Part shown: positions 31,598-42,305 of the stretch, piece by piece
How the letters are laid out: each line of letters starts with the position of its first letter
Numbering within the stretch: the first letter of the stretch is position 1
From: Paralithodes platypus
Taxonomy: Eukaryota; Arthropoda; Malacostraca; Decapoda; Lithodidae
NCBI GenBank assembly: GCA_032716605.1
Contig: CM064572.1
Span: 37,180,313-37,244,312, forward strand
DNA length: 64,000 nt
Reading direction: 5' to 3'
The notes under the pieces: generated by a model
The model's database searches: none
The model's input: only the letters and a program-made list of their open reading frames with translations
What the model was told of the DNA's origin: nothing
Translations under genes and position numbers: made by a program

Positions 31598-32649
31598 CCA
31601 AATATCACTCAAAACTTCGTGTCTACAATCGAAATGACAATATACAAAAAAAATGAATTATCCCACCAATTTACGTTTGTAAATTGATGGGATTATCAAT
31701 TATATCATGCCAAGGTTTATAAAGTTTGTCTCTGTCAAGAATTAGTAATTATATAACTTTATTCTGTCAAAAATTGCCCAAACACTCAGCAAAATTGCCC
31801 CTCTCAGTGTGACTCCACTCATTTTCACACGGTCAAGCGGTCACGAGGTGACCCTTGCCGCTCCTTGATGCTCCAGCTACAGCAGCTCTGTCTGGGAACA
31901 AAATTGGTATAAATACAATAATGGATAAAATACTCTTCACAAATACATTTGTATTGTATAATATTGTAAATAAAAATGAATAATAACTGTGTGGGTGTCG
32001 AAAATTGCTCAACCAGCTTTCTTATGTCTCGCCTACGCGCGTATATTGGATTATACATAGTCTTGACTGTCATACAAATAATTGCAGTAGGTCTCGAATA
32101 TACATTTAGATTGCATATTACTTCGAAATAAATAAGTAAACGTTTCTCTGGTGGCAATCTACCCTTTCGCAAGTGTAAGGAGACACCAGTCTATATTTAG
32201 CCCTCTATCACAAAAGGCAATCTGCCTGTGTTGACTCAGCACCGTCGCTGGTGGTCTATAATATAGTACTTTATTTACAGTCAATGGCCTACATGTTTCT
32301 GTGGTACTTCACATGTGTCTAAAATGCAATGTCTGCTTGCATAAAAATGCAATTCTGAAGTACATTTATACGTACGACATACGCATGTCTCAGTTTCTCT
32401 CTCTCTCTCTCCATTCCTGACTCATGTTATTGTAGACCTGTTGATGGCAACGAACACCAGCCATCTGGTAGACATAAGGTTCAAAATACCAAACATCAAT
32501 ACGCCTGGCGCCTCCACAATTATCACAAAGCTGGTTATCTATCTAGAGATCTGCCTGACTTCCATCTCTCCACGACTCACTCACTCACTCACTGCACCCC
32601 TGCATGCCTCCCTCCCACCCACCCACCCCCAACCCATCCTTTCAGGCTT

Positions 32650-33440
32650 CCGTCTGCTAGAAACACATTCACAATTTGCGTAAATATCGCATCAATTGGG
32701 CTATATGCGGTATATTCCTTGTTATATGGGACGCCTACATATGTACACGTCTTTATTATAGCATGAGAGTGCTCTAAATACAAGATTTACGTGATATTTA
32801 TGGCGTAACACACCCTCTCCCCCTTTCATTCCCACCACAACTCACTCACACCTTGGTTCACGCATAGAAACTCATTGATAATGTGCGTAAATATCGCATG
32901 AATTGGTCTATATGCGGTATATATTTTGATATATGGCACGTATACATACGTACAAGTCTGTATTATAGCATGACAGTGCTCTAAATACAAGATTTACGTG
33001 ATATTTATGGCGTAACACACCCTCTCCCCCTTTCATTCCCAGCACAACTCACTCACACCTTGGTTCACGCATAGAAACTCATTGATAATGTGCGTAAATA
33101 TCGCATGAATTGGTCTATATGCGGTATATATTTTGATATATGGCACGTATACATACGTATAAGTCTGTATTATAGCATGACAGTGCTCTACGTACAAGAT
33201 ATACGTGATATGTATGGCGTAAACCACACTCTCAGCTCATAAATTGCCGCCAAACCTCCAACACATCTTCATTCCCGCCTAAAAATTCTCTTATAATTCC
33301 CTTATATATTGCTATTTTTGGTCACTATGAGGCATATTCATTGTTATATGGGTGCCCTACACACGTATACATACTCTACATAGCCTAAAAGGGCTCAAAA
33401 AAGGACATATACATGATAATACACAGTAACCCACCCCCTC
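32650..33440. repeat. 207-bp satellite-like array, about four units, inside piggyBac
   Basis: Units with GTGCGTAAATATCGCATGAATT, TATATGCGGTATAT, TATTATAGCATGACAGTGCTCTA and CACACCCTCTCCCCCTTTCATTCCC start near 32670, 32877, 33084 and 33285. The middle two are nearly identical; the outer two are diverged. Confidence 0.85.
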
Positions 33441-33726
33441 CTCCCTCTCCTTCTATCCCCTGCGCGCGTAAATATTCGGCAGGGAAATCTCGCCGCTCGA
33501 TGACAATCTAGCCGCGCGGTGCCATTCGCTCCACATTTTTCAACTACGGACCGTTCCCCTACCCCCCCCAGACATTTTTTGGGGGGTCAAATATATATGG
33601 GCCGATGCACGCAAACATTCCCTACACGATGATGTACTTTTTATCGAAATTGGCAATAGGTCCCAAAATCATCATAGGTGCGCACAGTCTTACCCTGTAG
33701 AAAACCCCCTGTGCGCCGCGGAGAGG

Positions 33727-35389
33727 TTAATAACTTCTGAAAATTGTTGACTCGGTTTTAGGTTACTCGATATTGTTACTCCCAGATCGGTTTCTCTGTT
33801 TACATTCTTAAGCTGAGTGCCATTCATCGAATAGTTTGCTTTCTCATTTAGGTATCCGATATGTAGTACTTTACATTTATCCGCATTGAAACTCATTTGC
33901 CAAATTTGGGCCCAACATGACAATTTATCTAGATTGTGTTGCATATCGTCAACTTGTTCTTTTGAGAGTATGCTATTTGCAATTTTTGTATCGTCAGCAA
34001 ATTTTGAGATTGTACAGGTGAGACCCTCATCTATGTCGTTGATGTAAATTAGAAAGAGAATTGGTCCTAGTACCGATCCCTTGGGTACCCCGTTACTTAC
34101 ATTGGTCCATTTAGATGCATTACCGTTTATGACTAATCTTTGCTTTCTGTTGCTGAGCCAATTTTCTATCCATTTCAACACACCGTCTTGTATTCCATGC
34201 GCTTTAAGTTTTAGCATTAAACGTTTGTGGGGAAGTTTGTCAAAGGCCTTTTGAAAATCAAGGTATATAATATCTACAGCTTTACTCTCATCGTAGAGGT
34301 TGAGGATATCGTGGAAGAAATCTAAGAGGTTTGTTAAACAGGAACGTTTTTAACGAAAGCCGCGTTGAGTATCTTTAAGTATGTTATTTTCCTCTAAGTG
34401 ATTTACGAGTCTGTCTCGTATGACCGTTTCTAGCATTTTACATACAACTGAGGTCAAGCTAATTGGACGATAGTTACTGGGTAGGGATTTGCTGCCTTTT
34501 TTGAATATCGGTGTTACGTTGGCTAGCTTCCACTGATCAGGCATAGTTCCAGACTGCAAGGATTTATTGAATAGTAATGTCAGTGGTTTGGAGAGCTTAT
34601 CCTTAGCTTCCTTTAGAACTCTAGGCGAGATTGTATCAGGTCCAGGCATTTTATTTATCTTGAGTTTATCTAAACAATTCAATACTTCTCTCTGTAACGG
34701 TGATATTGCTTAGAACATCTGAATTATCAATCTGAATCGGCGATGGTGTAGGGATATCACTGAGGTCTGTTGTAAAAACTGATGCAAAGAAGGTATTGAG
34801 GGCATTACTCATTTGTACTTCGTCTTTGGTGTATTCTCCATTTTCATCGACTAACGGTCCCACAGTTGAAGTAACTACTTTCTTCTTTCTGATATAACTG
34901 TAGAATTCTTTCGGGTTTGTTTTACTTTGATTCGCAATATGTAACTCTAAGGTCATTTTACTTTGCTTAATTAACTTTTTGGCTTTGCGTCGTAGCTCTA
35001 CAAATTTCACCCGTTCTTCGTCATTTTGTGAGGATTTTAATCTATCATTAGCAAATTTTTTAGCAAGCAGGCAGTTTGAAATATCTTTATTCCACCATTT
35101 GGGCTTATTATTATGGCCTGGATGCCTTATTTTCGATGGTATGCAGTCTTGCACTGCTTTTAGGTAAGTGGTTTAGAATAACTTCCAAGATGTATTTATG
35201 TCGTTATTGTTAATTAAAAAGCTCCAGTCAGTTTCTTTAAACATAGCTCTAAGTTTATGGAAGTTTGCTTTCTTGAAATTAGGGACTTTTTCGATGCTAC
35301 TATTTGGTTCGTTACTAGTAAACTTTAAAGTGAAAGTTATCGTACGATGGTCGCTGTTACTGAATTCATCACCAACATTTCGTTCAAGA
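33727..35389 (-). pseudogene. CR1-like LINE, 5' part (endonuclease end and RT)
   Basis: Minus strand. Starts in the C-terminus of an AP-endonuclease (FSNSDHRTITF), continues through a linker (KPKWWNKDISNCLL) and RT: GPDTISPRVLKEA, NYRPISLTSVVCKMLE, LDFQKAFDKLPHKRL, GVPKGSVLGPILFL and FADDT. Decay: stops near 35172 and 34349 and a one-base frameshift near 34680. The reading frame ends at the TTAA at 33727-33730, where the piggyBac element begins, and resumes at 27755. Upstream of 35389 the LINE is replaced by repeat H. Confidence 0.9.
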
Positions 35390-35575
35390 CTTATAGCAGT
35401 TTTCATATTTCGCGTATGCCCGCGTGGGGTCAAAACACCCCCCACCAACACCCCACACCCCCCAGACTCCAAATTGGGTCTAATCCTTGTACACTCGGAC
35501 CAATATTGTTCTAGAGACCCTTAACTTTAAATTGGTACCGAAAAGCAAACTTTTGCATCAATTTGAAATGACTGA
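35390..35575 (-). repeat. Dispersed repeat H (copy 2)
   Basis: Inverse match to 23415-23590, including GCGTATGCCCGCGTGGGGTC and CCTTGTACACTCGGACCAAT. It abuts the 5' truncation of the CR1-like LINE. Confidence 0.75.
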
Positions 35576-35807
35576 GGGTCTGAGATCCCCACTATAAGAG
35601 AAGAACCAACGAGAACAGAAGAGAGAGAGAGAATGCATTGGTGAGGTGATACATAATGGCAGAATGTGGAGGTTTGGCCTTGTGGATAGGATTACTGAAT
35701 ATGTTTGGGCGAAGCTTGTTACAAGTATGGAAGTGAAGGGAGGGACGGCATTCGGTAGACTGAGCAACATGAGGTATGAGTAACTGAGGAGGGATCTCAA
35801 ATTAGGA

Positions 35808-36032
35808 TAATAATAATAATGTTCAGGTTACTTATATAGCGCCATTTCTCTATAGCCCTTGCTCCTAGATTCAAAGTTTATTACCAGACATTATTACGCA
35901 TTTCCTCGCTCAAGGGAAACGGTACCGGCTACCAGTGTATGTGAAAAACTTTCATGCCTGAGCGTGGAATTGAACTCCGTTCACCTGGGGTGGGTGGCCG
36001 AAACGTTCTCCACTACACTACCGAGCCGATAT
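35808..36032 (-). mobile_element. tRNA-derived SINE
   Basis: Minus strand head CGGCTCGGTAGTGTAGTGGAG (A box) and B box GAGTTCAATTCC. Body ends ...GCGCTATATAAGTAACCTG followed by an (ATT)n tail. Confidence 0.7.
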
Positions 36033-36149
36033 GTCAACCATAGCTAGCCAATCTTAAGTTTATGTTATCCTATCTAAATCCTTCCTCCAATATTCCTTCA
36101 AATCATGCTGCCTGAGAACAGTACTATGCGGGTCATATACTAAGCTAAT

Positions 36150-36300
36150 CTAAATTCATTTATTTCATTCCCAACACCAAACAACCTCAAATAAAATTAA
36201 TGAAATCATGTGATACTCCCGGGATTCGAAACGGGGATACCACATACAGAACTTAAACACTCTAACCATTTCATAATCAAGACAGACAAACTGAGTTGAG
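36150..36300 (-). mobile_element. tRNA-derived SINE (family shared with 11012)
   Basis: Minus strand A box ATGGTTAGAGTG, B box GTTTCGAATCCC, then CACATGATTTCATTAAT and a GTTGGG...AAT tail. The 3' part matches the SINE in the 3' LTR at 11012-11124. Confidence 0.7.
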
Positions 36301-36724
36301 CAGAGACACTGCAGCAAGGTAAGCAGCCATCAGGTGACCAAGGCATACCGTACCCATGCAAAACATGGAACTGCCTTTTTAACCAATACCAGTAGGCTAC
36401 CGTACATACATACCCGGTACATATATACAATGGTTTAGCTTCGTTTTCCATTACATACATTGTAACGTCCCAGCTAGGATTGCCTTTCCACATTTGGAGT
36501 GTAATACAATGAAGTCCAGCCACAACACTGCATCATTATGTTATCACTGTGGCTGATGTTAGCATAGTGCTAACCATGCCTCAGCAAGACTCAACAAAGT
36601 CCCACTGCAGCACCTACACCTGCAGTATCTGCAAACCACACAAGCCTCAATAGTACTACAACGAGAAAATTCCATATCAAGACTCGACTGTACATCAGGC
36701 TATTTGGATCTGTACTGTACTGAT
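36301..36724. other. No gene recognised
   Basis: No domain or repeat terminus seen. A 105-aa antisense frame (36206-36523) overlaps the SINE and is not a gene. Confidence 0.4.
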
Positions 36725-36728
36725 TTAA

Positions 36729-37209
36729 CACTCAACGAGCGGCCTAGGCGGTATATTTGACCGTGCCGCCCAGCGTTTTTGTTATTGCCATAAAAGGGGT
36801 TGTTTCCGTGCTCTTTTTCATGCATAAACAAGAGCCAGAGCGTAATACAAGTATGTATCCCTGAAAGGGCGATAAATGAGCTTTCCAATGACGCCAGAAC
36901 CACCCTTCTACGATCACTGGTTGTCTTGCAACGATCGTGCAACCAAAGGGCAAAATCAATAAAATACGGTCATTTCCTTACATTATTATGTGTGAAACGA
37001 GTGAGGGAGGGTGGAGTACGGCGGAGTACATCTCAGTAGATCCACGGCCACCGTGGCGAGCGGTCATCAGGTAACCTACGCTCCTCCCACCGCTCCGCTC
37101 TCTCTCAGAGCTCATTACGTGCTCAAAATTGCATGCGACTATAGCCGGGTCTCGCCATATAGGCCACATTTATTTCACTCGACTATAGCTGGGCGCCGAC
37201 AGTTAAGGG
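36729..37209. mobile_element. TTAA MITE, family B (copy 5, inverse subfamily)
   Basis: TTAA 36725-36728 and 37210-37213, 481 bp. Same orientation and core (TTTTCATGCATAAACAAGAGCC, TATCCCTGAAAGGGCG) as copy 4. Begins CACTCAACGAGCGGC. Confidence 0.8.
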
Positions 37210-37232
37210 TTAAATATGGATACAGTTGAAGT

Positions 37233-37838
37233 TTGTTGTATGCTGAATATCATATTATTTGGGATGAGGGCAAAATCTACTTTTATTGGAGATATAAATC
37301 AAGAGTGAAAGGGATGGAAATGAGTTACTGGAGACGTGCACCGGATTCACATGGAGAAATTGCCAGACAAATGAGGAAATACGAGAACATTGTGGTTGTG
37401 GATATAGATGTGCTGGAGAGTGTGAAGAACGCCTTGAGGTGGTTCAGTCATGTGGAGTGTATGGTGAGTGAGAAAATTACTGAAAGAGTGTAGATGAGTG
37501 AGGTGGAAGTGCAGAAAGGTAGAGGAAGACTCAGAGTGAGGTGGAAGGATGGTGTTGAGAGGTACTGTATAGGAGTGAAAGTGGTAGACCTACAGGCCTC
37601 CCTCACTATCCGATGCCCTGATTTACAATATAATTATAGGTTTTTAGGTGTTTCTGCTTGGGTTTTGGCTGGTCCGAGAATGTATCCCCATTTACCCCAT
37701 TAATTTTAGGGTTCACTATACGATTTTCTATTTAAGATCGGGTTTTCAGGAATGTAACCCAATCGTAAATCGAGGGATCCCTGTATTAGGTGGGAGAAGG
37801 GATGCCAGCTGATGGATGATAGAGGAGCATGGAGATGA
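37233..37838 (+). pseudogene. RTE-like LINE, C-terminal fragment
   Basis: Encodes VLESVKNALRWFSHVE, SEVEVQKGRGRLRVRWKDGV and, after the MITE at 37593-37783, WEKGCQLMDDRGAWR with a stop. This matches the C-terminus of the LINE on the opposite strand at 38945-39234 (LRWFGHMERM, RGRGAPKERWKDG, DRGAW). Stops and frameshifts are present. Confidence 0.75.
37593..37783. mobile_element. TA-flanked MITE (mariner-type)
   Basis: TA at 37591-37592 and 37784-37785. Inverted ends CAGGCCTCCCTC and CAGGGATCCCTCGATTTAC. It splits the LINE C-terminal fragment. Confidence 0.65.
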
Positions 37839-37842
37839 TTAA

Positions 37843-38898
37843 CCCGGGAATGGCGTGAACACTCTTATGAGGTAAGGCCTAAAAAAAAAAAAAAATTAAA
37901 AGGCCCCAGTAGCACTTAAAAAAAGTGAAATGGTGATTAAGTAAGATAATTCCCCTCCATACCTCCTATCACTCCTCCACATCTGTCAAAATCCTCTCCT
38001 CCCCCTCCCCCCCCCTTCAATTATAACCTATTTTCCCTGTTATTCCCTTATTCATTGGTATACTTTCGTGTCAACATCTCCAAGCCGGTTCTATGGTGTG
38101 GTCATGTGACTAGCGAGTGTGTTGCGTAAGATAGAGTGTGGGTGAGTGAGTCGGTCAGGCTTCAGGCCTTGTGAGGGGAGAGTCTGCCTCGCTCTGCTCC
38201 ACAATTCATGAACGGACCGACCGGCACTAATTCGCGATTTTGACCATCCAAATACTATTCCCACTTGTTTTATTGTTGTTACATGTTACATCTTCATATT
38301 AACCCTTATTTAGCGGCGAGCAACATAAGTCGAGTTAAATAAAGCTGGACTATGTGGCGGCGCTCGACATAGGTCGAGTGGCAATTTCAGCACGTAATGT
38401 GGCTGAGAGAGAGAGACAAGTGGTGGCAGGAGACTAGCGAGCGTATGACTGCTCCAGACCACCGCGGCGAACCTACTGACACAAATCTCAGCTCCCTCCT
38501 CCCTCTCTCACTCGCTACATACTCAATTATGTACTGAAAGTACCGAATTACCTGCTTTTTGCACTCGCGTTGCACGGTTATTGCAAGAAAACTATCCATC
38601 ATACAAGGATCGTTATGGTGTCATTCGAAAGCTCTGTTTATGCCCTTTCAGGGATAGGTACTTGTTTTACGTTCTGGGTCTTATTTAGGCATGAAAATGA
38701 TCACGTAAACAGCCCTATTTTGGCTAAAAACACCCCGCTGTGCGGTACACATAAATAAACCGCATAGGCCGCTCGTAAGGTGTTAAACATAAAATAATAA
38801 TGATATTCATCGTAAAATGACGATTTTAGGTGGGAATGGAGCCTAATATTGTCACCTGGCGGTAGGGTGTCCATTACACACAGCTCGCATTTAAGGGG
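37843..38898. mobile_element. TTAA-flanked element, family C (copy 1), with nested MITE B6
   Basis: TTAA 37839-37842 and 38899-38902. Ends CCCGGGAATGGCG and, inward, CCCCTTAAATGCG. Its interior (AGATAATTCCCCTCCA, CCATCCAAATACTATTCCCACT) matches 54589-55232. Without the nested B6 it is about 570 bp. The CCCGGG start resembles the autonomous piggyBac at 27756. Confidence 0.65.
38303..38782. mobile_element. TTAA MITE, family B (copy 6), nested
   Basis: TTAA 38299-38302 and 38783-38786, 480 bp, close to copy 1 in sequence. Ends CCCTTATTTAGCGGC and CACCTTACGAGCGGC. Confidence 0.85.
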
Positions 38899-38944
38899 TT
38901 AATTCATGGCCATCTCCTCAGGGTTCAAGGCATTTGGTAATCTA

Positions 38945-41690
38945 TCTATCTATTGCCTGACGCCATGATCCCCGAAGGGTTGACCACGAACGAACCATCC
39001 CCATGCACCTCTATCCCGAGTCAGTCGACGCCCCTCCTCCCACCCAGCAATGCCTTCATTCATATACTTCCTCAATCCATCCTTCCACCTCTCCTTCGGT
39101 GCACCTCTCCCTCTCTGTCCTTCCACCTCGCTCTCGTACAGCCTCTTAGTCATTCTCTCGCTTTCCATACGTTCCATATGGCCGAACCATCTCAAGTTGT
39201 TCCTTTTCAAACTTTCCAGCACATCTACCTCCACACCACACCTCCTTCTTACTTCCTCATTCGTCTGTCTATACCTCCATGTAACTTATTTCCACCGCTC
39301 TCATTCTTGGTCAGAGTCTCTTCCCAAACGTCCATGCTTCGCTTCCGTAAGTTAGTGTCGGGATTGCCACACTGTCATGCAAGGACTTCTTCACTTCCAT
39401 ACTGACCACCCTATTTCTTATTACTGCTTTCAACGTTCCTACAACCCTCTTCCCCTGTTGCACCCTCTCACGCACTTCTTCATCCATAGTCCCATCTTTA
39501 CTCAACACACTTCCCAGATACTTAAAAGAGCTGACGATCTCCATAACCTGACCATTCAACTTCACCTCACACTCTGTGACTTCACCCATTTCGAAGACCA
39601 TAACCTTGCTCTTCCCAGCATTTACCTTCAAATTCCGTTTTTCGCACACTGTTCCAAACTCATTTACCAGACCCTGCAACTCCCATTCATTGTCCTTCAT
39701 CAGAACTGTATTATCTGCAAACAGCAGTACAGTATAGGCAGCTTCCACTCATTTCCCTCCCTTTTCAGCGATACACCAAGCATCCTCTGCTCTTCCTAGT
39801 ATTTATTTCATGACTCCATCCATATATACAGTAAACAACCACAGGGACATCACACACCCGTTTCAACCCAACATTCAGGTCAAAGAACTCGCTCTGCTCA
39901 TTCTCCACACGTACTGCCGCCTTTGCATCCTCATACATGCTCTTCACTTCTTTCAGCAACTTGCCATCTACTCCGTATATTCTAAGTACTTTCCACATAC
40001 CTTCTCTATCCACTCTGTCATAGGCCTTCTCCAAGTCCATAAAGGCAACATACACCTTTTGTTGCTTCTCCAGATATTTCTCCACAACACAATTCAGGGT
40101 AGAAATCTGATCTACACATCCACTTCCCTTCCTAAAACTTCCCTGCTTGTCGCCTATTCATTTCTCCGTTCTCACTCTCACTCTCTCAATTACTACCCTA
40201 CTGTATACCTTCACTACTATGCTTAAAAGACATATTCCTCTGTGGTTACCACACTCCTTTTTCCCCTTTGCCCTTACTGTATATCGGGGGACTATTATGC
40301 CAGTTTTCCAGTGATCGGGTGCACTTCCCTTCTCCCATGCTAGTTTTCACATTTTCCATACCCATTCGATCACTATCTCACCACCACACCTCAACATTTC
40401 CCCACACACTCCATCTGTTCTTGGTGCTTTCCCCAACTTCACTCTGTTCATGGCTTCCCACACTTCTCACCTCCTGATCCCCACCTCCTCCTCCACTACT
40501 TCTCCTCTTCTCCCTCCTATACCATATCCAACTATGTTTGCTGGCTCTTCATTCCTTACATTTAGCAACTCGTTGAAGTACTCCCTCCATCTTTCGACTC
40601 TTTCTTGCTTCTCGGCTAGCATTCTCCCATTCTTATCTTTCACACCCTTACTGTTTCCCTTGCTACCTTCCCTAACTTTCTTGACTTCTTTCCAGAATAG
40701 TTTCTTACACTCCCTCCATTTTACACTCAGATTTCTTCCAAATTCCTCATCTACTCTTCTCTTACTTTCCTTCACTACTCTCTTCACCACTCTCTTTCTC
40801 TCCACGTACCTCGCTTACTTCTGCCTTTCCAAATCTTCATTCCCTCTTCTACCCAACCACTCTCTATACGCTTTCTTCTTTTCTTCCACAGCTATTTTTA
40901 CCTCTTATGTCCACCATGCTGTACCTTTCACTCCCCTCCCTCTTTTCCTCACTCCACACACCTCCTCACATGCTGCACAGACCTCTTGCTTAAACACCTT
41001 GCTCATCTCCTCCACTTCCTCTATATCTTCCAGGTCGAACCCACCTAGTCGTCTTTCTACTGCTCTCCTTTACTTTTCCCTGATTTCCTCCTCCTGTAGC
41101 CTCTTCACCCTCCTCACCATTCCACCTTCCTCTCGCCTCCCTCCAGCTCTCCTCACCCACTTCTTTTGTATCCTAATTTTAGCTACTACTACATAATGAT
41201 CAGACAGACCCCCTCCAATACCCCTATACACCAGCACAGATTTCTGTATTCGTTCATCCACACATATATAATCAATCAGTGACTTTCGTTCCACCACTGT
41301 CTTATCCTTCATCGTCCACACCACTTTCCATATGTACCTGTGTATCATTCTGTTTCGGAAGGTGTTGGCTATCCACAGCCTCCTCCCCACACATACGTCC
41401 ACAAGTGCAGTACCATTCCCATTCACCTCTGATGGTACCTCCCACCCTTCCACCACTCCATCAACTTTCCTATCACCTACCTTACCATTCATATCCACAA
41501 TCAGAAATATTCTTTCGTTCTTGTCAAACTTATCCAGGCACGCCTCCACATTCACCCAGAACTCTTCTTTCTCTCTTACAAGTTTATTCTCTGTTGGAGC
41601 ATACACACACACAATCACCCATGTTTGTATTCCTACTTTCATTCTCACCCACACAATCCTTGAACCCACACACCCATATTAGTCAGGTCA
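38945..41690 (-). pseudogene. RTE-like LINE, nearly full length, decayed
   Basis: Minus strand. 41669-41070: AP-endonuclease (VCVYAPTENK, LIVDMNGKVGDR, YICVDERIQKS, LSDHYVVV). 40805-40467: linker before the RT. About 40260-39765: RT (VAFMDLEKAYDRVDREGMW). 39748-39311: VLLFADNTVLM, where the FADD catalytic box reads FADN, then FKYLGSVLSKDG and TLTYGSEAW. 39234-38950: C-terminal LRWFGHMERM and RWKDGLRKYM, stop at 38950. Several stops and frameshifts separate the parts. Short TAGA repeats follow the stop (38939-38952 on the plus strand), a usual type of RTE tail. Confidence 0.8.
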
Positions 41691-41694
41691 AAAT

Positions 41695-42305
41695 ACAGTT
41701 TAACCCCCAAAAAATTGCTACAAAAGGTTTCTCAACTGATTCTGGTAGGTTTTAGTATACTTTTTAACATACTAAAAGTTTACCAAAGTAGAACCCCCGG
41801 AAAAGTTTTTTTTTCAAGATGGCGTCCAAGATGGCCGCCGAAACCTCTTAATGATCATAACTATGTAACTATCCACTCAAATTTGATGATCTTGGTGTCT
41901 ATCCCTAGGTTTTTTGGGGCAAATAACACATTAAGATCATAAAAAATTATGTTGGCCTATTATGTAACACAAAAATCCAATATGGCGTCAAAAATGGCCG
42001 CCAACACCTCCAAATGACCGCAAGTCCATAACTATTGACTCAAATTTGATCATCTTGATGTCTATCCCCAGGTTTTTGGGGGCAAGGAAGACATTAAGAC
42101 CATTAGAAATGAATGTGGGCCATTATCTAACAAGTAAGTCCAATATGGTGTCCAACATGGCACTACCATGTGACCAACGTTTCAGTCTAATTTGATTAAA
42201 CTTGGGTCTAGATCTATCCCCTGGTTTGGGGGGACAAGGAACACATTCTAACCATTTTTTATATCACATAGCTGAAAAAACTGGAAACTGGGTAAGTTAA
42301 GATTT
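41695..42305 (+). repeat. About 155-bp tandem repeat upstream of the CXC gene
   Basis: Three units starting near 41817, 41980 and 42132, each with ATGGCGTCCAAGATGGC-like motif, CTCAAATTTGAT-ATCTTG, GTCTATCCC-AGGTTTTTTGGGG and ACATTAAGA. The last unit runs to a pyrimidine/AG site (TTTTTGGCTGCAG, 42303-42315) that looks like a 3' splice site next to the open frame, so the repeats may be intronic. Confidence 0.7.

Larger units (their letters stand above)
27756..33726 (+). mobile_element. piggyBac-superfamily transposon, 5,971 bp
   Basis: TTAA 27752-27755 and 33727-33730 bracket the element and are the only repeat between the two LINE halves. The left end reads CCCGGGAGCTGCGGGG. The right end read inward is CCTCTCCGCGGCGCACAGGG, so the terminal inverted repeats are short and imperfect. 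Subterminal GC-rich repeats (GGGGAGACTCATAAGAG and GGGGAGACTCTTAAGAG) follow the left end. It carries one transposase gene (27976-30935), then about 2.7 kb of non-coding 3' region with a SINE (31480-31597), a hairpin and a 207-bp satellite-like array. Confidence 0.9.

Noticed and set aside
31480..36300. Functional tRNA genes on the minus strand
   Set aside because: A and B boxes are present, but anticodon arms do not fold properly and the sequences continue into SINE bodies, so SINE heads are more likely.
39377..41755. Several plus-strand frames up to 248 aa, rich in Ser, Leu, Thr and Pro
   Set aside because: They are antisense shadows of the RTE-like LINE, which has recognisable endonuclease and RT motifs on the minus strand.
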